Assembly (NCBI GenBank): GCA_025463925.1
Contig: JAODBK010000102.1
Span: 1-40,966 of the forward strand
Source: Acidimicrobiales bacterium
GTDB lineage: Bacteria; Actinomycetota; Acidimicrobiia; Acidimicrobiales; AC-14
Reading direction: 5' to 3'
DNA: 40,966 bases
The notes beneath the pieces were generated by a model. The model did not search any database. It was not told the origin of the DNA and saw only the letters and a program-made list of their open reading frames with translations. Below are positions 33,374-40,966 of this stretch, piece after piece (the first letter of the stretch is position 1; every line of letters starts with the position of its first letter). A program made the translations under genes and the position numbers.

Positions 33374-34111
33374 TCACGACGTCAGGCCGCCGTCCACCAC
33401 CAGGACGTGCCCGGTGATGAACGCCGCCTCGGGTGACGCCAGGAAGCGGACCGCGGCGGCCACGTCCTCGGGCTCGCCCAACCGCCCGGCGGGCGTGCGG
33501 CGGACGATCTGGCCGAGGTCGCCCTCGTCGAGCCCGTGGGTCATCTCGGTGCGCAGGTAGCCGGGCGCGACCGAGTTGACGGTGATGCCGCGACTCCCGA
33601 GCTCGCGCGCCAACGCCCGGGTGAAGCCGTCGAGCGCCGCCTTCGTGGCCCCGTAGACCGACAGGCCGCGATACCCCGACCGCCCGACGACCGACGAGAT
33701 GTTGATGATGCGGCCCGAGCCCTGGCGCAACATCCGGCGCGACACCAGGCGCGTCGTCTCGATGGTGCCCTTGAGGTTGAGGTCGATGACCGCGTCGACG
33801 TCGTCGTCCTGGGTCAGGCCGAGGACGCCGTCGCGCGCGACCCCCGCGTTGTTGACCAGCACGTCGATCCGCCCGAACCGCTCGATGACGCCGCGCACGA
33901 AGGCGCGGCACGCCTGGCGGTCGGACAGGTCGGCCGCCGCGAAGTGGAACCGGTCGGCAGTCGCGGGGTCGCTGGCCCACCCGTCGGTGTGCGCGGTGGC
34001 GCTGCGGCTGCACGTCGCCACCCGGTCGCCGTCGTCGAGGAAGGACCGGACGATGGCCACGCCGAGGCCGCGGCTGCCGCCGGTGACGACGACGACCCGC
34101 GGCTCGCTCAT
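33374..34111 (-). CDS. FabG-like short-chain dehydrogenase/reductase
   Basis: 245 residues. The TGGSRGLG cofactor loop, NNAGV, the catalytic Ser in NISSVVG and YGATK (Tyr/Lys) complete the classical SDR set; the C-terminus ends VLVVDGGLTS. Ser-Arg near the second strand suggests NADP(H). In a ligase, carrier and SDR set it may reduce a 3-oxoacyl group on the carrier protein encoded two genes upstream (inference). The ATG overlaps the ligase stop (ATGA). Confidence 0.9.
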   Translation of the reverse strand: MSEPRVVVVTGGSRGLGVAIVRSFLDDGDRVATCSRSATAHTDGWASDPATADRFHFAAADLSDRQACRAFVRGVIERFGRIDVLVNNAGVARDGVLGLTQDDDVDAVIDLNLKGTIETTRLVSRRMLRQGSGRIINISSVVGRSGYRGLSVYGATKAALDGFTRALARELGSRGITVNSVAPGYLRTEMTHGLDEGDLGQIVRRTPAGRLGEPEDVAAAVRFLASPEAAFITGHVLVVDGGLTS

Positions 34112-35457
34112 GACTTGGCCCCGCGCACCAGCTTGTGGCCGCGGATGTCGAGCCGGTCGACGAACTTGATGCGCCGCGGCCGCGACGCCGGCGGCAGCGA
34201 CCCGCACGTCTCACGGATCCGGCGCTCGAGCGCCGCGGTGTCGGCGCCCGGCCGGGCCACGACGTCCAGCGCGACGATCTGGCCCGACACCGGGTTGGCC
34301 CGGCCGTACGCGTGGACCAGCGCGACCCCGTCGAGCGCGCTGACCAGCTCCTCCACCGGCAACGGGTGCACCTTCACCCCGCCGACGTTGATCACCTCGC
34401 TGGTGCGCCCGACGAAGTGGATGCGATCGTCGCGGACCTCGACCAGGTCACCGGTCGCGCGCCAGCCGTCGCCGTGGTGCTCTTCGCCGTAGTAGCCGAG
34501 CATCCCGACCTTCGAGCGCACGTGCAGCTCGCCGTCGACGATCCGCACCTGCACGTCGGCGTCGTCACCGCGCTCCAGCAACGAGATCGGCAGGCCGATG
34601 CGGCCGTCGTTCACCGACATGCCCATCCCGAACTCGGTGGCGCCGTAGATCTGCGAGATGCGGGCGTCCGGGAACAGCGCGGCCAGCGCGTCGAGCAAGG
34701 TCGACGTCACCGCCTCCCCGCCGAGCGTGATCTGCCGGAGCGCGAGCTCCTTGGCCGACCGCCCGTCGAGCAGTCCGACGACGAAGCGCCAGAACGTGGG
34801 CGTCGCGCTGACATGGGTGACCCGCTCGTCGCGCATGATCGCCACCGCCTCGCGCGGTTGGTTCGACGGCGGTGCGACCAATGTGGCCTTGCTGGTGAGC
34901 ACGTGCAGCAGCACTTGCACGCCGGCGAACTGGTTGAGGTTGTACGCGAGCAGCCACCGGGTCCCGGGTTTCGCGTCGGTGTGCTTCGCCGCGCCGACCA
35001 GCCGGTACCAGTCGTGTTGCGCGCCCTTCTGGTGGCCCGTGGTGCCGGTGGTGAGGATCAGCGTCGGCGCGATGGCCGGAAGCGGCGGCAGGTCGCCTTC
35101 GGGCCGGGCCAGCGCCTCGACCGGCACCGCTCGGGTGCCGCTCAGCACCAACCGGTCGGTCACCACCACGCCATGGTCGAACGTCGCGGCGTACGACTCG
35201 ACACCGGCGGCGTCGAGCGCCAACGGGTAGGTGCAGGCCTCGGCGCCGACCGCCGACGAGCCGCACAGCACCGTCAGCAACGCGCCGACGTCGTCGAGGT
35301 GCACGCCGAAGCGGGTGATGCCCTCGGCCTGCAACCCGCGCGCCACCGCCTCGCTGCCGGCCAGGCACTCGGCGTAGGTCATCGCGCCCTCGCGCGACAC
35401 GACCACGGGCTGGTCCGGCACGGCGTCGACCGCCCGCCGGAGCAGCTCGATCAGCAC
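34108..35457 (-). CDS. AMP-forming acyl ligase (ANL superfamily), carrier-protein associated
   Basis: 449 residues, shorter than most ANL enzymes. The P-loop is LILTTGTTGHQKGAQHD (Gln in place of the usual Pro), A5 is IYGATEFG, and the hinge/A8 region is IHFVGRTSEVINVGG. The terminal RGHKLVRG has the adenylation Lys. The acid-binding region reads YNLNQFAGVQ with no amino-acid-type Asp, so the substrate is probably not an alpha-amino acid. It should load the carrier protein encoded 13 nt upstream. GTG 35457 is the first in-frame start after that carrier gene. Confidence 0.84.
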   Translation of the reverse strand: MLIELLRRAVDAVPDQPVVVSREGAMTYAECLAGSEAVARGLQAEGITRFGVHLDDVGALLTVLCGSSAVGAEACTYPLALDAAGVESYAATFDHGVVVTDRLVLSGTRAVPVEALARPEGDLPPLPAIAPTLILTTGTTGHQKGAQHDWYRLVGAAKHTDAKPGTRWLLAYNLNQFAGVQVLLHVLTSKATLVAPPSNQPREAVAIMRDERVTHVSATPTFWRFVVGLLDGRSAKELALRQITLGGEAVTSTLLDALAALFPDARISQIYGATEFGMGMSVNDGRIGLPISLLERGDDADVQVRIVDGELHVRSKVGMLGYYGEEHHGDGWRATGDLVEVRDDRIHFVGRTSEVINVGGVKVHPLPVEELVSALDGVALVHAYGRANPVSGQIVALDVVARPGADTAALERRIRETCGSLPPASRPRRIKFVDRLDIRGHKLVRGAKS

Positions 35458-35470
35458 GGCGGCCGCACCC

Positions 35471-35704
35471 TCAAGCCCGGTAGAAGGCGACGACCTCGGC
35501 GACCGTGCGGGGGATGATGCCGGCGCTGTAGGGGTCGGTGCCGAGATCGTCCTCGAGCACCGCCGAGAGCTCGGCGATCTCGAGCGAATCGAGGTCGAGA
35601 TCGTCGTAGAGGTCCGACGTCGCCGTCACGACGACGTCACCCTCGTTGCGCCGCGCCAGCAGCGTGCGAATCGCACCCATGATCGTCTGCTCGGCGTCAG
35701 GCAC
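35471..35704 (-). CDS. Acyl carrier protein
   Basis: 77 residues. LYDDLDLDSLEIAELSAVLEDDLG carries the phosphopantetheine Ser40 in a DSLE motif, a classical acyl-carrier site; TVAEVVAFYRA forms the last helix. The GTG at 35704 was chosen because TAGGGT lies 8 nt before it and the frame further up is the antisense-phase end of dnaE2. With the ligase and SDR downstream it forms the third carrier-protein set of the window. Confidence 0.87.
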   Translation of the reverse strand: MPDAEQTIMGAIRTLLARRNEGDVVVTATSDLYDDLDLDSLEIAELSAVLEDDLGTDPYSAGIIPRTVAEVVAFYRA

Positions 35705-35712
35705 AGCGTCCC

Positions 35713-35718
35713 ACCCTA
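35713..35718 (-). promoter_or_regulatory. -10 element TAGGGT for the ACP/ligase/SDR operon
   Basis: It ends 8 nt before the GTG at 35704, within the 25-bp gap after the dnaE2 stop. Confidence 0.55.
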
Positions 35719-35729
35719 AACGAAACGTG

Positions 35730-38700
35730 TCAGCGGAAGTCCCGCGAAGGCAACGCCGGGGTGGCCAGCGACATACGTTCCAACCGCTCGGCGACGAGGT
35801 TGGTGACACCCTCCACTCGTTCGAGCCTTCCCCGCACCAGCAACGCGCCCGACCCGCGCGCCACCCGCCGGTCCCGCGCCCACACCGGCTCACGGCAGAT
35901 CACGTTGAGGATGCCGGTCTCGTCCTCCAGGTTGAGGAAGACGATGCCGCCCGCGGTCGCCGGGCGCTGGCGATGGGTCACGATCCCACCGACCAACACC
36001 CGGGTGCGGTGGCGCACCTGCTCGAGGTCGGCGACCGCGATCGCACCCAGGTCGTCCAGCCGCGGGCGCGAGGGCTGCACCGGATGGGCGTTCGTGGACA
36101 CGCCGGTGGCCCACAGGTCGGCCGCCAGCAGCTCGGGCTCGGACATCCCCGGGAGCGCCGGTGCCTCGAAGCCGGTGAGGATGCCCTCGAGCCGGTGGCG
36201 TGAGACCTGCGACGTCGCGCCCGCGGCCCACAGCGCCGGGCGCCTCCCGATCTCCAGGCTGTCGAACGCGCCCGCGGTGGCCAGCGCCTCGACCACCGGC
36301 CTGGCCGCGCCGGTGCGGCGCACCAGGTCCTCCATCGACGCGTATGGCCGGCCGCCCTCGATGGCCTTCGCCAGCTCGTCGCCGACGCCGCGCACCGAGT
36401 CGATGCCGAGCCGCACCGCCATGGCACCCGCGCTCTCGGGATCGGGCTGCAGATGCGCCTTGGCCTCGCTCTCGTTGACGTTGGGCCGGCGCACCAGCAC
36501 ACCGTGGCGGCGCGCGTCGGCAATCAGCGTGTTGGGCGAGTAGAAGCCCATCGGCTGCGCGTTCAGCAACGCCGCGCAGAACGCCGCCGGGTAGTGCAGC
36601 TTCATCCACGACGACGAGTAGACGAGGTAGGCGAAGCTCACCGAGTGGCTCTCGGGAAAGCCGAAGTTGGCGAACGCCGCCAGCTTGTCGTAGATCTCGT
36701 CGGCGATCGCGCCGGTGATGCCGTTGCCTTCCATGCCGTCGTACAGCCGGGCCTTCAACTGCTCCATCCGCTCGCGGCTGCGCTTCGACCCCATCGCCTG
36801 CCGGAGCTGATCGGCCTCCGACGCGGTGAACCCGGCCACATCGATCGCCATCTGCATCAGCTGCTCCTGGAACAGCGGCACGCCGAGGGTCTTGTGCAGC
36901 GCCTTCTCGAGTCGCGGGTGCAGGTAGGTGACCGGCTCCTGGCCATTGCGGCGGCGGATGTACGGATGCACCGACCCACCCTGGATCGGCCCCGGCCGGA
37001 TCAGCGCGACCTCGACCACGAGGTCGTAGAACGTCCGGGGCTTCAGGCGCGGCAGCGTGGCCATCTGCGCCCGGCTCTCGACCTGGAACACGCCCACCGA
37101 GTCGGCCCGGCAGAGCATGTCGTAGACCGCTTCCTCCTGCGGGATCGTGGCCAGGTCGACCTTCACGCCGTGGTGGCGCTCGATGAGGTCGACGCCGAGG
37201 TGCAGCGCGGTGAGCATGCCGAGGCCCAGCAGGTCGATCTTCACCAGGCCGACGGCCGCGCAGTCGTCCTTGTCCCACTGCAGCACGCTGCGGTTCGGCA
37301 TGCGGCCCCACTCGACCGGGCAGACCTCGACGACCGGCCGGTCGCAGATCACCATGCCCCCGGAGTGGATGCCGAGGTGGCGCGGGAAGCCCTCCACCTG
37401 TTGCGCCAGGTCCATCACCGCCGGCGGGATGCCCAGCTCGTCGCCGCGCTCGACGGTCTCGGTCATCACCCACCCGTCGACGTGCTTCGACCACACGTCG
37501 AGCTGCCCCGGTGGGTGGCCCAGGGCGCGGCCCATGTCGCGCACACACGACTTCGGCCGGTAGGTGATGACGTTGGCGACCTGGGCGGCGTTCTCACGGC
37601 CGTAGCGCTCGTAGACGTACTGGATCGCCTCTTCCCGCCGGCCGTTCTCGATGTCGATGTCGATGTCGGGCGGGCCGTCGCGCTCCGGCGACAGGAAGCG
37701 CTCGAACAGCAGCTTCAGCTTCACCGCGTCCGCGTTGGTGATGCCGAGCGCGTAACACACCGCGCTGTTGGCCGCGCTCCCGCGACCCTGGCACAGGATG
37801 TCGTGACGGTTGCAGAAGTCGACGATGTCCCAGACGATCAGGAAGTAACCGGGGAAGCCGAGGGTGTCGATGACCCGCAGCTCGTGGTCGAGCTGCGCGT
37901 ACGCGCCCGGCACCCGCTCGGCGCCGCGAGGTCCGTACCGGTCGGCCGCGCCATTCATGGTGAGGACGCGCAGCCAGCTCATCTCGTCGTGCCCCGCAGG
38001 TGTCGGGTAGCGCGGCAGGTTGGGCGCGACGAGCTGCAGGTCGAACGCGCACTCGCGCCCGATGGCGGCGGCCCGCTCGACGACGCCGGGATAGCGCGCG
38101 AACCGCCGCGCCTGCTCGGCCCCGCTGCGCAGGTGGGCCGCCCCGCTCGCCGGCAGCCAGCCGTCGAGCTCGTCGAGGCTTCGCCGGGCGCGGACCGCGG
38201 CCAGCGCGGACGCCAGCGGCCGCCCCGCGGGTGTGGCGTAGTGGACGTTGTTGGTGGCGACGACGTCGAGGCCGGACCGCATGGCCAGCTCGACCAGCGC
38301 GTCGTTGCGGGCCGAGTCGAGCGGGTCGCCGTGATCCCACAGCTCGACCGCCACGTTGTGCCGGCCGAACGCGCCGGTGAGCCGTTGCAGCTCGCGCGCC
38401 GCGGCCGCCGGGCCGTGCGACGTGAGCGCCGCGGGCACCATCCCCTTGCGGCAGCCGGTGAGCACCAGCCAGTGGTCGCCGTGGGCCGCGGCGAGATCGT
38501 CGAGCGTCGTGACCGGCTTGCCCTTCTCACCGCCCCGCAGGTGGGCGTCGCTGAGGACGCGGCACAGGCGCGCGTAGCCCTCCGGGTCGCGCGCCAGGAC
38601 GAGCAGGTGATGGCCCTCCGGGTCGGCGGCGCCGTTCTGGATGCGGGTGAGGCCGAGGGTCAGCTCGGCGCCGAACACCGTGCGGATGCCGACGGCGCGG

Positions 38701-39041
38701 GCCGCTTCCGCGAAGCGGACGATGCCGTACATGCCGTCGTGGTCGGTGACGGCCAGCGCCTCGAGCCCGAGCCGGGCCGCTTCCTCGACCAGCTCCTCGG
38801 GGTGACTGGCGCCGTCGAGGAAGCTGAAGTTGGTGTGGCAGTGCAGCTCGGCGTACGGCACCAGGGGCGGGCGACGCCGAACGGGGGCGGGCGATGCCTC
38901 GTAGGGCGGGCGCTTCCGCGACCAGGCCGGGCTGTCGCCGCCGTCGGCATGGAGCGGGCCGTCGAGCGGCGCGCGCGTCGGCCGGCCCGAGAGGTGCGCC
39001 TCGAGCTCGGACCACGGGATCGGGGGGTTGCGCCAACCCAC
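35730..39041 (-). CDS. dnaE2: Error-prone DNA polymerase DnaE2
   Basis: 1103 residues. The N-terminus GWRNPPIPWSELEAHLSGR is characteristic of DnaE2. A PHP domain (AELHCHTNFSFLDG, then AVTDHDGMYG) is followed by the C-family polymerase core with the catalytic acidic motif PDIDIDIE and IKIDLLGLG-like IDLLGLGML. An OB-fold region (VLVGGIVTHRQRPATAGG) lies near the end. It performs mutagenic translesion synthesis with ImuA' and ImuB during the SOS response in actinobacteria. GTG 39041 follows the imuB stop by one base, so the two are coupled. Its regulator site would lie upstream of imuA', outside the window. Confidence 0.95.
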   Translation of the reverse strand: MGWRNPPIPWSELEAHLSGRPTRAPLDGPLHADGGDSPAWSRKRPPYEASPAPVRRRPPLVPYAELHCHTNFSFLDGASHPEELVEEAARLGLEALAVTDHDGMYGIVRFAEAARAVGIRTVFGAELTLGLTRIQNGAADPEGHHLLVLARDPEGYARLCRVLSDAHLRGGEKGKPVTTLDDLAAAHGDHWLVLTGCRKGMVPAALTSHGPAAAARELQRLTGAFGRHNVAVELWDHGDPLDSARNDALVELAMRSGLDVVATNNVHYATPAGRPLASALAAVRARRSLDELDGWLPASGAAHLRSGAEQARRFARYPGVVERAAAIGRECAFDLQLVAPNLPRYPTPAGHDEMSWLRVLTMNGAADRYGPRGAERVPGAYAQLDHELRVIDTLGFPGYFLIVWDIVDFCNRHDILCQGRGSAANSAVCYALGITNADAVKLKLLFERFLSPERDGPPDIDIDIENGRREEAIQYVYERYGRENAAQVANVITYRPKSCVRDMGRALGHPPGQLDVWSKHVDGWVMTETVERGDELGIPPAVMDLAQQVEGFPRHLGIHSGGMVICDRPVVEVCPVEWGRMPNRSVLQWDKDDCAAVGLVKIDLLGLGMLTALHLGVDLIERHHGVKVDLATIPQEEAVYDMLCRADSVGVFQVESRAQMATLPRLKPRTFYDLVVEVALIRPGPIQGGSVHPYIRRRNGQEPVTYLHPRLEKALHKTLGVPLFQEQLMQMAIDVAGFTASEADQLRQAMGSKRSRERMEQLKARLYDGMEGNGITGAIADEIYDKLAAFANFGFPESHSVSFAYLVYSSSWMKLHYPAAFCAALLNAQPMGFYSPNTLIADARRHGVLVRRPNVNESEAKAHLQPDPESAGAMAVRLGIDSVRGVGDELAKAIEGGRPYASMEDLVRRTGAARPVVEALATAGAFDSLEIGRRPALWAAGATSQVSRHRLEGILTGFEAPALPGMSEPELLAADLWATGVSTNAHPVQPSRPRLDDLGAIAVADLEQVRHRTRVLVGGIVTHRQRPATAGGIVFLNLEDETGILNVICREPVWARDRRVARGSGALLVRGRLERVEGVTNLVAERLERMSLATPALPSRDFR

Positions 39042-39042
39042 G

Positions 39043-40614
39043 TCAGTCGTACGTGGCTTCGACCGACCACCGGCCGCCGGCCACCGCCAGCAGGTGCGCG
39101 GCCCCGTCGGCGGTGACGACCTGCCACCGCGCCCGGCGGCGGCGCGCCGTCGGGTCCCACCACCGTTCGTCGACCGGCCACGGCCCGGCCCACGCGGCCA
39201 CGTCCACCCACCCCGCCCCGGCGATCGAGACGCGCGCCGGCGCGCCGGTGGCCAGGCCGCGACCGGTGACCGCGACGGCCCGGCCGTCATCGTCGACCAC
39301 CTCGGCCGGCAACGGATCGGGGTGGACGGTGGCCGGGGACGGCGGCGGCAACCGCCCCGGCCACACCGTCCGTTCCGGGCGGCCCCATCCGCTGATCGTC
39401 ATGACCTCCGGCCGGGCCGGCTCGCGCTCGTCGCCCCACGGAACGAGCTGCACCTGCTCGAGCGGGTCGCGCCCGCCGCCGAGCACCGCGGTGGTGACCG
39501 CGTCCGGCCCGAGCAGGCCCTGCACCCGGGCCAGCGCGCGCGAGGCCCGGTCGCCGGCGGCGGCGTCGCCGCCCCAGAAGCCGAGCTGCCGACCGGTGTC
39601 GGGCCGGACCTCGTCGGGCGCGAGCCGCAACCGCGTGATGCCGGCGGTCGTCGCGCCGCTGGCGATCCAGCCGTCGAGCTGCCAGCGCGTCCGCTCGGCC
39701 AGCGCGGCCGCGCCGAGCGCGCCGTCGTGCCGCCACAACCGCGACAGCGACTCGCCGTGCTCGGTCTCGGCCTCGATGCGGACGCGCGTGCACGCCAGGC
39801 CGCGCCCGTGCAGCTCGTCGTGCAGCTGCGACGCCAGCGACCGGGCCACGAACGCCGCCGTCTCCACCCGCTCGGCCGGTGGGTCGAGCTCGGCGCTCAC
39901 GTCGAGGTCGGGTGGCGGCATCCGCGCCGCCAGCGGCCGCTCGTCCCGGCCGTGCGCGAGTCGTTGCGCCGCCGCGCCGACGGCGCCGAAGCGGGCCAGC
40001 ACCGCCTGGGGCGGCAGCGCCGCCAGATCACCCAACGTCACGATGCCGAGCCGCACCAGCACGTCGATCAGCTCGGACCACTCGGCCCAGTCCGGCCGGG
40101 CCAGCGCCGACACCGCCAACGGCGCGAGGAACGCCGCGCTCGCCCCCGGCGCGATCACCCGCCCCCGCCGGGCCGCCAGCTCGGCCGCGAACCGCCCGTC
40201 GGCGACCCCCACCCGCACGTCCGTGGGGTTTTGCCGGCAGAAGCGAGCGGCTTCGGTCACCGACGCCACCAGGGCGGCGTCGCCGCCGAAGTAGCGCGAC
40301 GGGCCGCGCGTCGCGATCGCGCACATGCCGGGGCGGAGGATCTCGGCCGCGGGACCGCAGCGCTCGACCGCCGCGACCACCGGCTCGAAGGCGCGGGCGT
40401 CGCGGCCGGGGTCGTGCGGGACCACGACGATGCCGGGACAGCGGCTCTCGGCCTGGCGACGCCGCAGGCCGCGCGCCACCCCTTCGGCCCGCGCCGCGGC
40501 CGAGCACGCGACGACGCGGTTGGCGGCCATGACCGCGACCGGCTCGCCCGCGCCGTGACCGCTGGCCACGACCGGCCAGTCGGGGCACCACACCACCAAC
40601 GTGCGCGTCGCCAT
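39043..40614 (-). CDS. imuB: ImuB, Y-family polymerase-like mutasome subunit
   Basis: 523 residues. It starts MATRTLVVWCPDWPVVASG, followed by a Y-family palm/finger region (RVVACSAAARAEGV, RCPGIVVVPHD, EILRPGMCAIATRGPSRYFGG) and a long C-terminal part. ImuB proteins have lost the polymerase acidic triad and act as beta-clamp adaptors that recruit DnaE2. The expected acidic residues are likewise not evident here. The ATG at 40614 shares a base with the imuA' stop (TGATG), and its own stop is one base from dnaE2. Confidence 0.92.
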   Translation of the reverse strand: MATRTLVVWCPDWPVVASGHGAGEPVAVMAANRVVACSAAARAEGVARGLRRRQAESRCPGIVVVPHDPGRDARAFEPVVAAVERCGPAAEILRPGMCAIATRGPSRYFGGDAALVASVTEAARFCRQNPTDVRVGVADGRFAAELAARRGRVIAPGASAAFLAPLAVSALARPDWAEWSELIDVLVRLGIVTLGDLAALPPQAVLARFGAVGAAAQRLAHGRDERPLAARMPPPDLDVSAELDPPAERVETAAFVARSLASQLHDELHGRGLACTRVRIEAETEHGESLSRLWRHDGALGAAALAERTRWQLDGWIASGATTAGITRLRLAPDEVRPDTGRQLGFWGGDAAAGDRASRALARVQGLLGPDAVTTAVLGGGRDPLEQVQLVPWGDEREPARPEVMTISGWGRPERTVWPGRLPPPSPATVHPDPLPAEVVDDDGRAVAVTGRGLATGAPARVSIAGAGWVDVAAWAGPWPVDERWWDPTARRRRARWQVVTADGAAHLLAVAGGRWSVEATYD

Positions 40615-40966
40615 CAGCCCGATCCCGCGCCCTGCCGGCGTTCTCGTCGTCGATCGTGCACCGTTTCGGTCGTCTCTTCCGGAAAAGAACGTGCTGGGGC
40701 GACGCCGCCGCCGGGCGCGGGCAGCCACAGCGGTGCGCGCCGCTCGCGGGTCGCCGAGCGGCGCCCGCTGACGACGACCTCCACCCGCCGCCCGGCCAAC
40801 CGGCCGTGACCCTGGCCCAGCCCTTCCCACTGGGCCCGGCTCACCGCCAGCCGGACATCGACCCCCTCGGGCCACGCCGTCGCCACCGGGCCCGGGCGCG
40901 GGCGCGGGCTGGCCCGCGCGCCGCCCGCCAACCCGAGGACGAGGACCGAGCCCCGCTCCCGGGCCC
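40614..40966 (-). CDS. imuA': ImuA'-like protein, C-terminal part (truncated by window edge)
   Basis: 117 residues are visible; the frame is open to the window end. A strand ARERGSVLVL, then VDVRLAVSRAQWEGLGQGHGRLAGRRVEVVVSGR and APLWLPAPGG match the end of actinobacterial ImuA' (RecA-like fold, distant). It is the first gene of the mutasome operon and overlaps imuB by one base. The assignment rests mainly on synteny plus this C-terminal block. Confidence 0.75.
   Translation of the reverse strand, partial: ARERGSVLVLGLAGGARASPRPRPGPVATAWPEGVDVRLAVSRAQWEGLGQGHGRLAGRRVEVVVSGRRSATRERRAPLWLPAPGGGVAPARSFPEETTETVHDRRRERRQGAGSG

Noticed and set aside
36453-39116. 887-residue open frame antisense to dnaE2
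   Set aside because: High GC leaves the opposite strand free of stops; composition is Arg/His/Val-rich with no motifs and it lies wholly under a clear dnaE2. The same holds for 8401-10188, 11975-13402 and similar frames.

Overview
The window is GC-rich and almost fully coding; the longest stretch between genes is about 70 bp. Several traits point to an actinobacterium, possibly of an environmental class such as Acidimicrobiia (inference): frequent GTG starts, many 1-4 nt gene overlaps, an imuA'-imuB-dnaE2 mutasome, a PrmC-related methyltransferase of the actinobacterial type, and TANNNT hexamers 6-9 nt before many start codons, as in leaderless transcripts. No rRNA, tRNA, IS element or CRISPR array was seen.

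Layout. (1) Positions 1-11.7 kb form a glycan assembly and export locus: the tail of a DUF2723-like membrane protein, five GT2 glycosyltransferases, a Wzm/Wzt-type ABC exporter, a GT39/ArnT-like membrane transferase, an O-methyltransferase and two sulfotransferases. A perfect 22-bp hairpin closes it at 11689-11737. (2) 11.7-17.5 kb holds a secreted DMFA-beta-like protein, an alpha/beta hydrolase, a Tat-exported subunit with its GMC oxidoreductase, and an SRPBCC protein. (3) 17.5-21.7 kb is one tightly coupled operon: lipoprotein, two odd alpha/beta hydrolases (Arg and Cys at the nucleophile elbow), a carrier protein and an AMP ligase. It resembles the acyl module of exosortase-A loci, but no exosortase is present. 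(4) 21.7-27.1 kb is the most striking part: a PltE/CloN3-like prolyl-carrier-protein dehydrogenase, a stand-alone adenylation protein whose specificity residues read like the pyrrole-pathway proline code, a carrier protein, and, convergent with these, a PltA-like flavin halogenase preceded by a second acyl-CoA dehydrogenase. (5) 27.2-31.8 kb carries a CPBP protease, a PEBP lipoprotein, a metallophosphoesterase, a PrmC-like methyltransferase with no ordinary start codon, a small protein, and an asparagine-synthase-like enzyme. (6) 31.9-35.7 kb has a hexapeptide acyltransferase, a methyltransferase, and a third carrier-protein/ligase set with an SDR. (7) 35.7 kb to the end is dnaE2, imuB and the end of imuA'.

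How it may fit together (inference). The window joins an exported, probably sulfated and methylated glycan to three independent carrier-protein/AMP-ligase pairs, one of which looks able to turn proline into a (halo)pyrrole-2-carboxyl thioester. No condensation or ketosynthase domain is present to extend that thioester. Ester or amide transfer to a sugar, as in the pyrrole-bearing aminocoumarins, is therefore an attractive hypothesis. The alpha/beta-hydrolase proteins and the hexapeptide transferase are candidate transferases.
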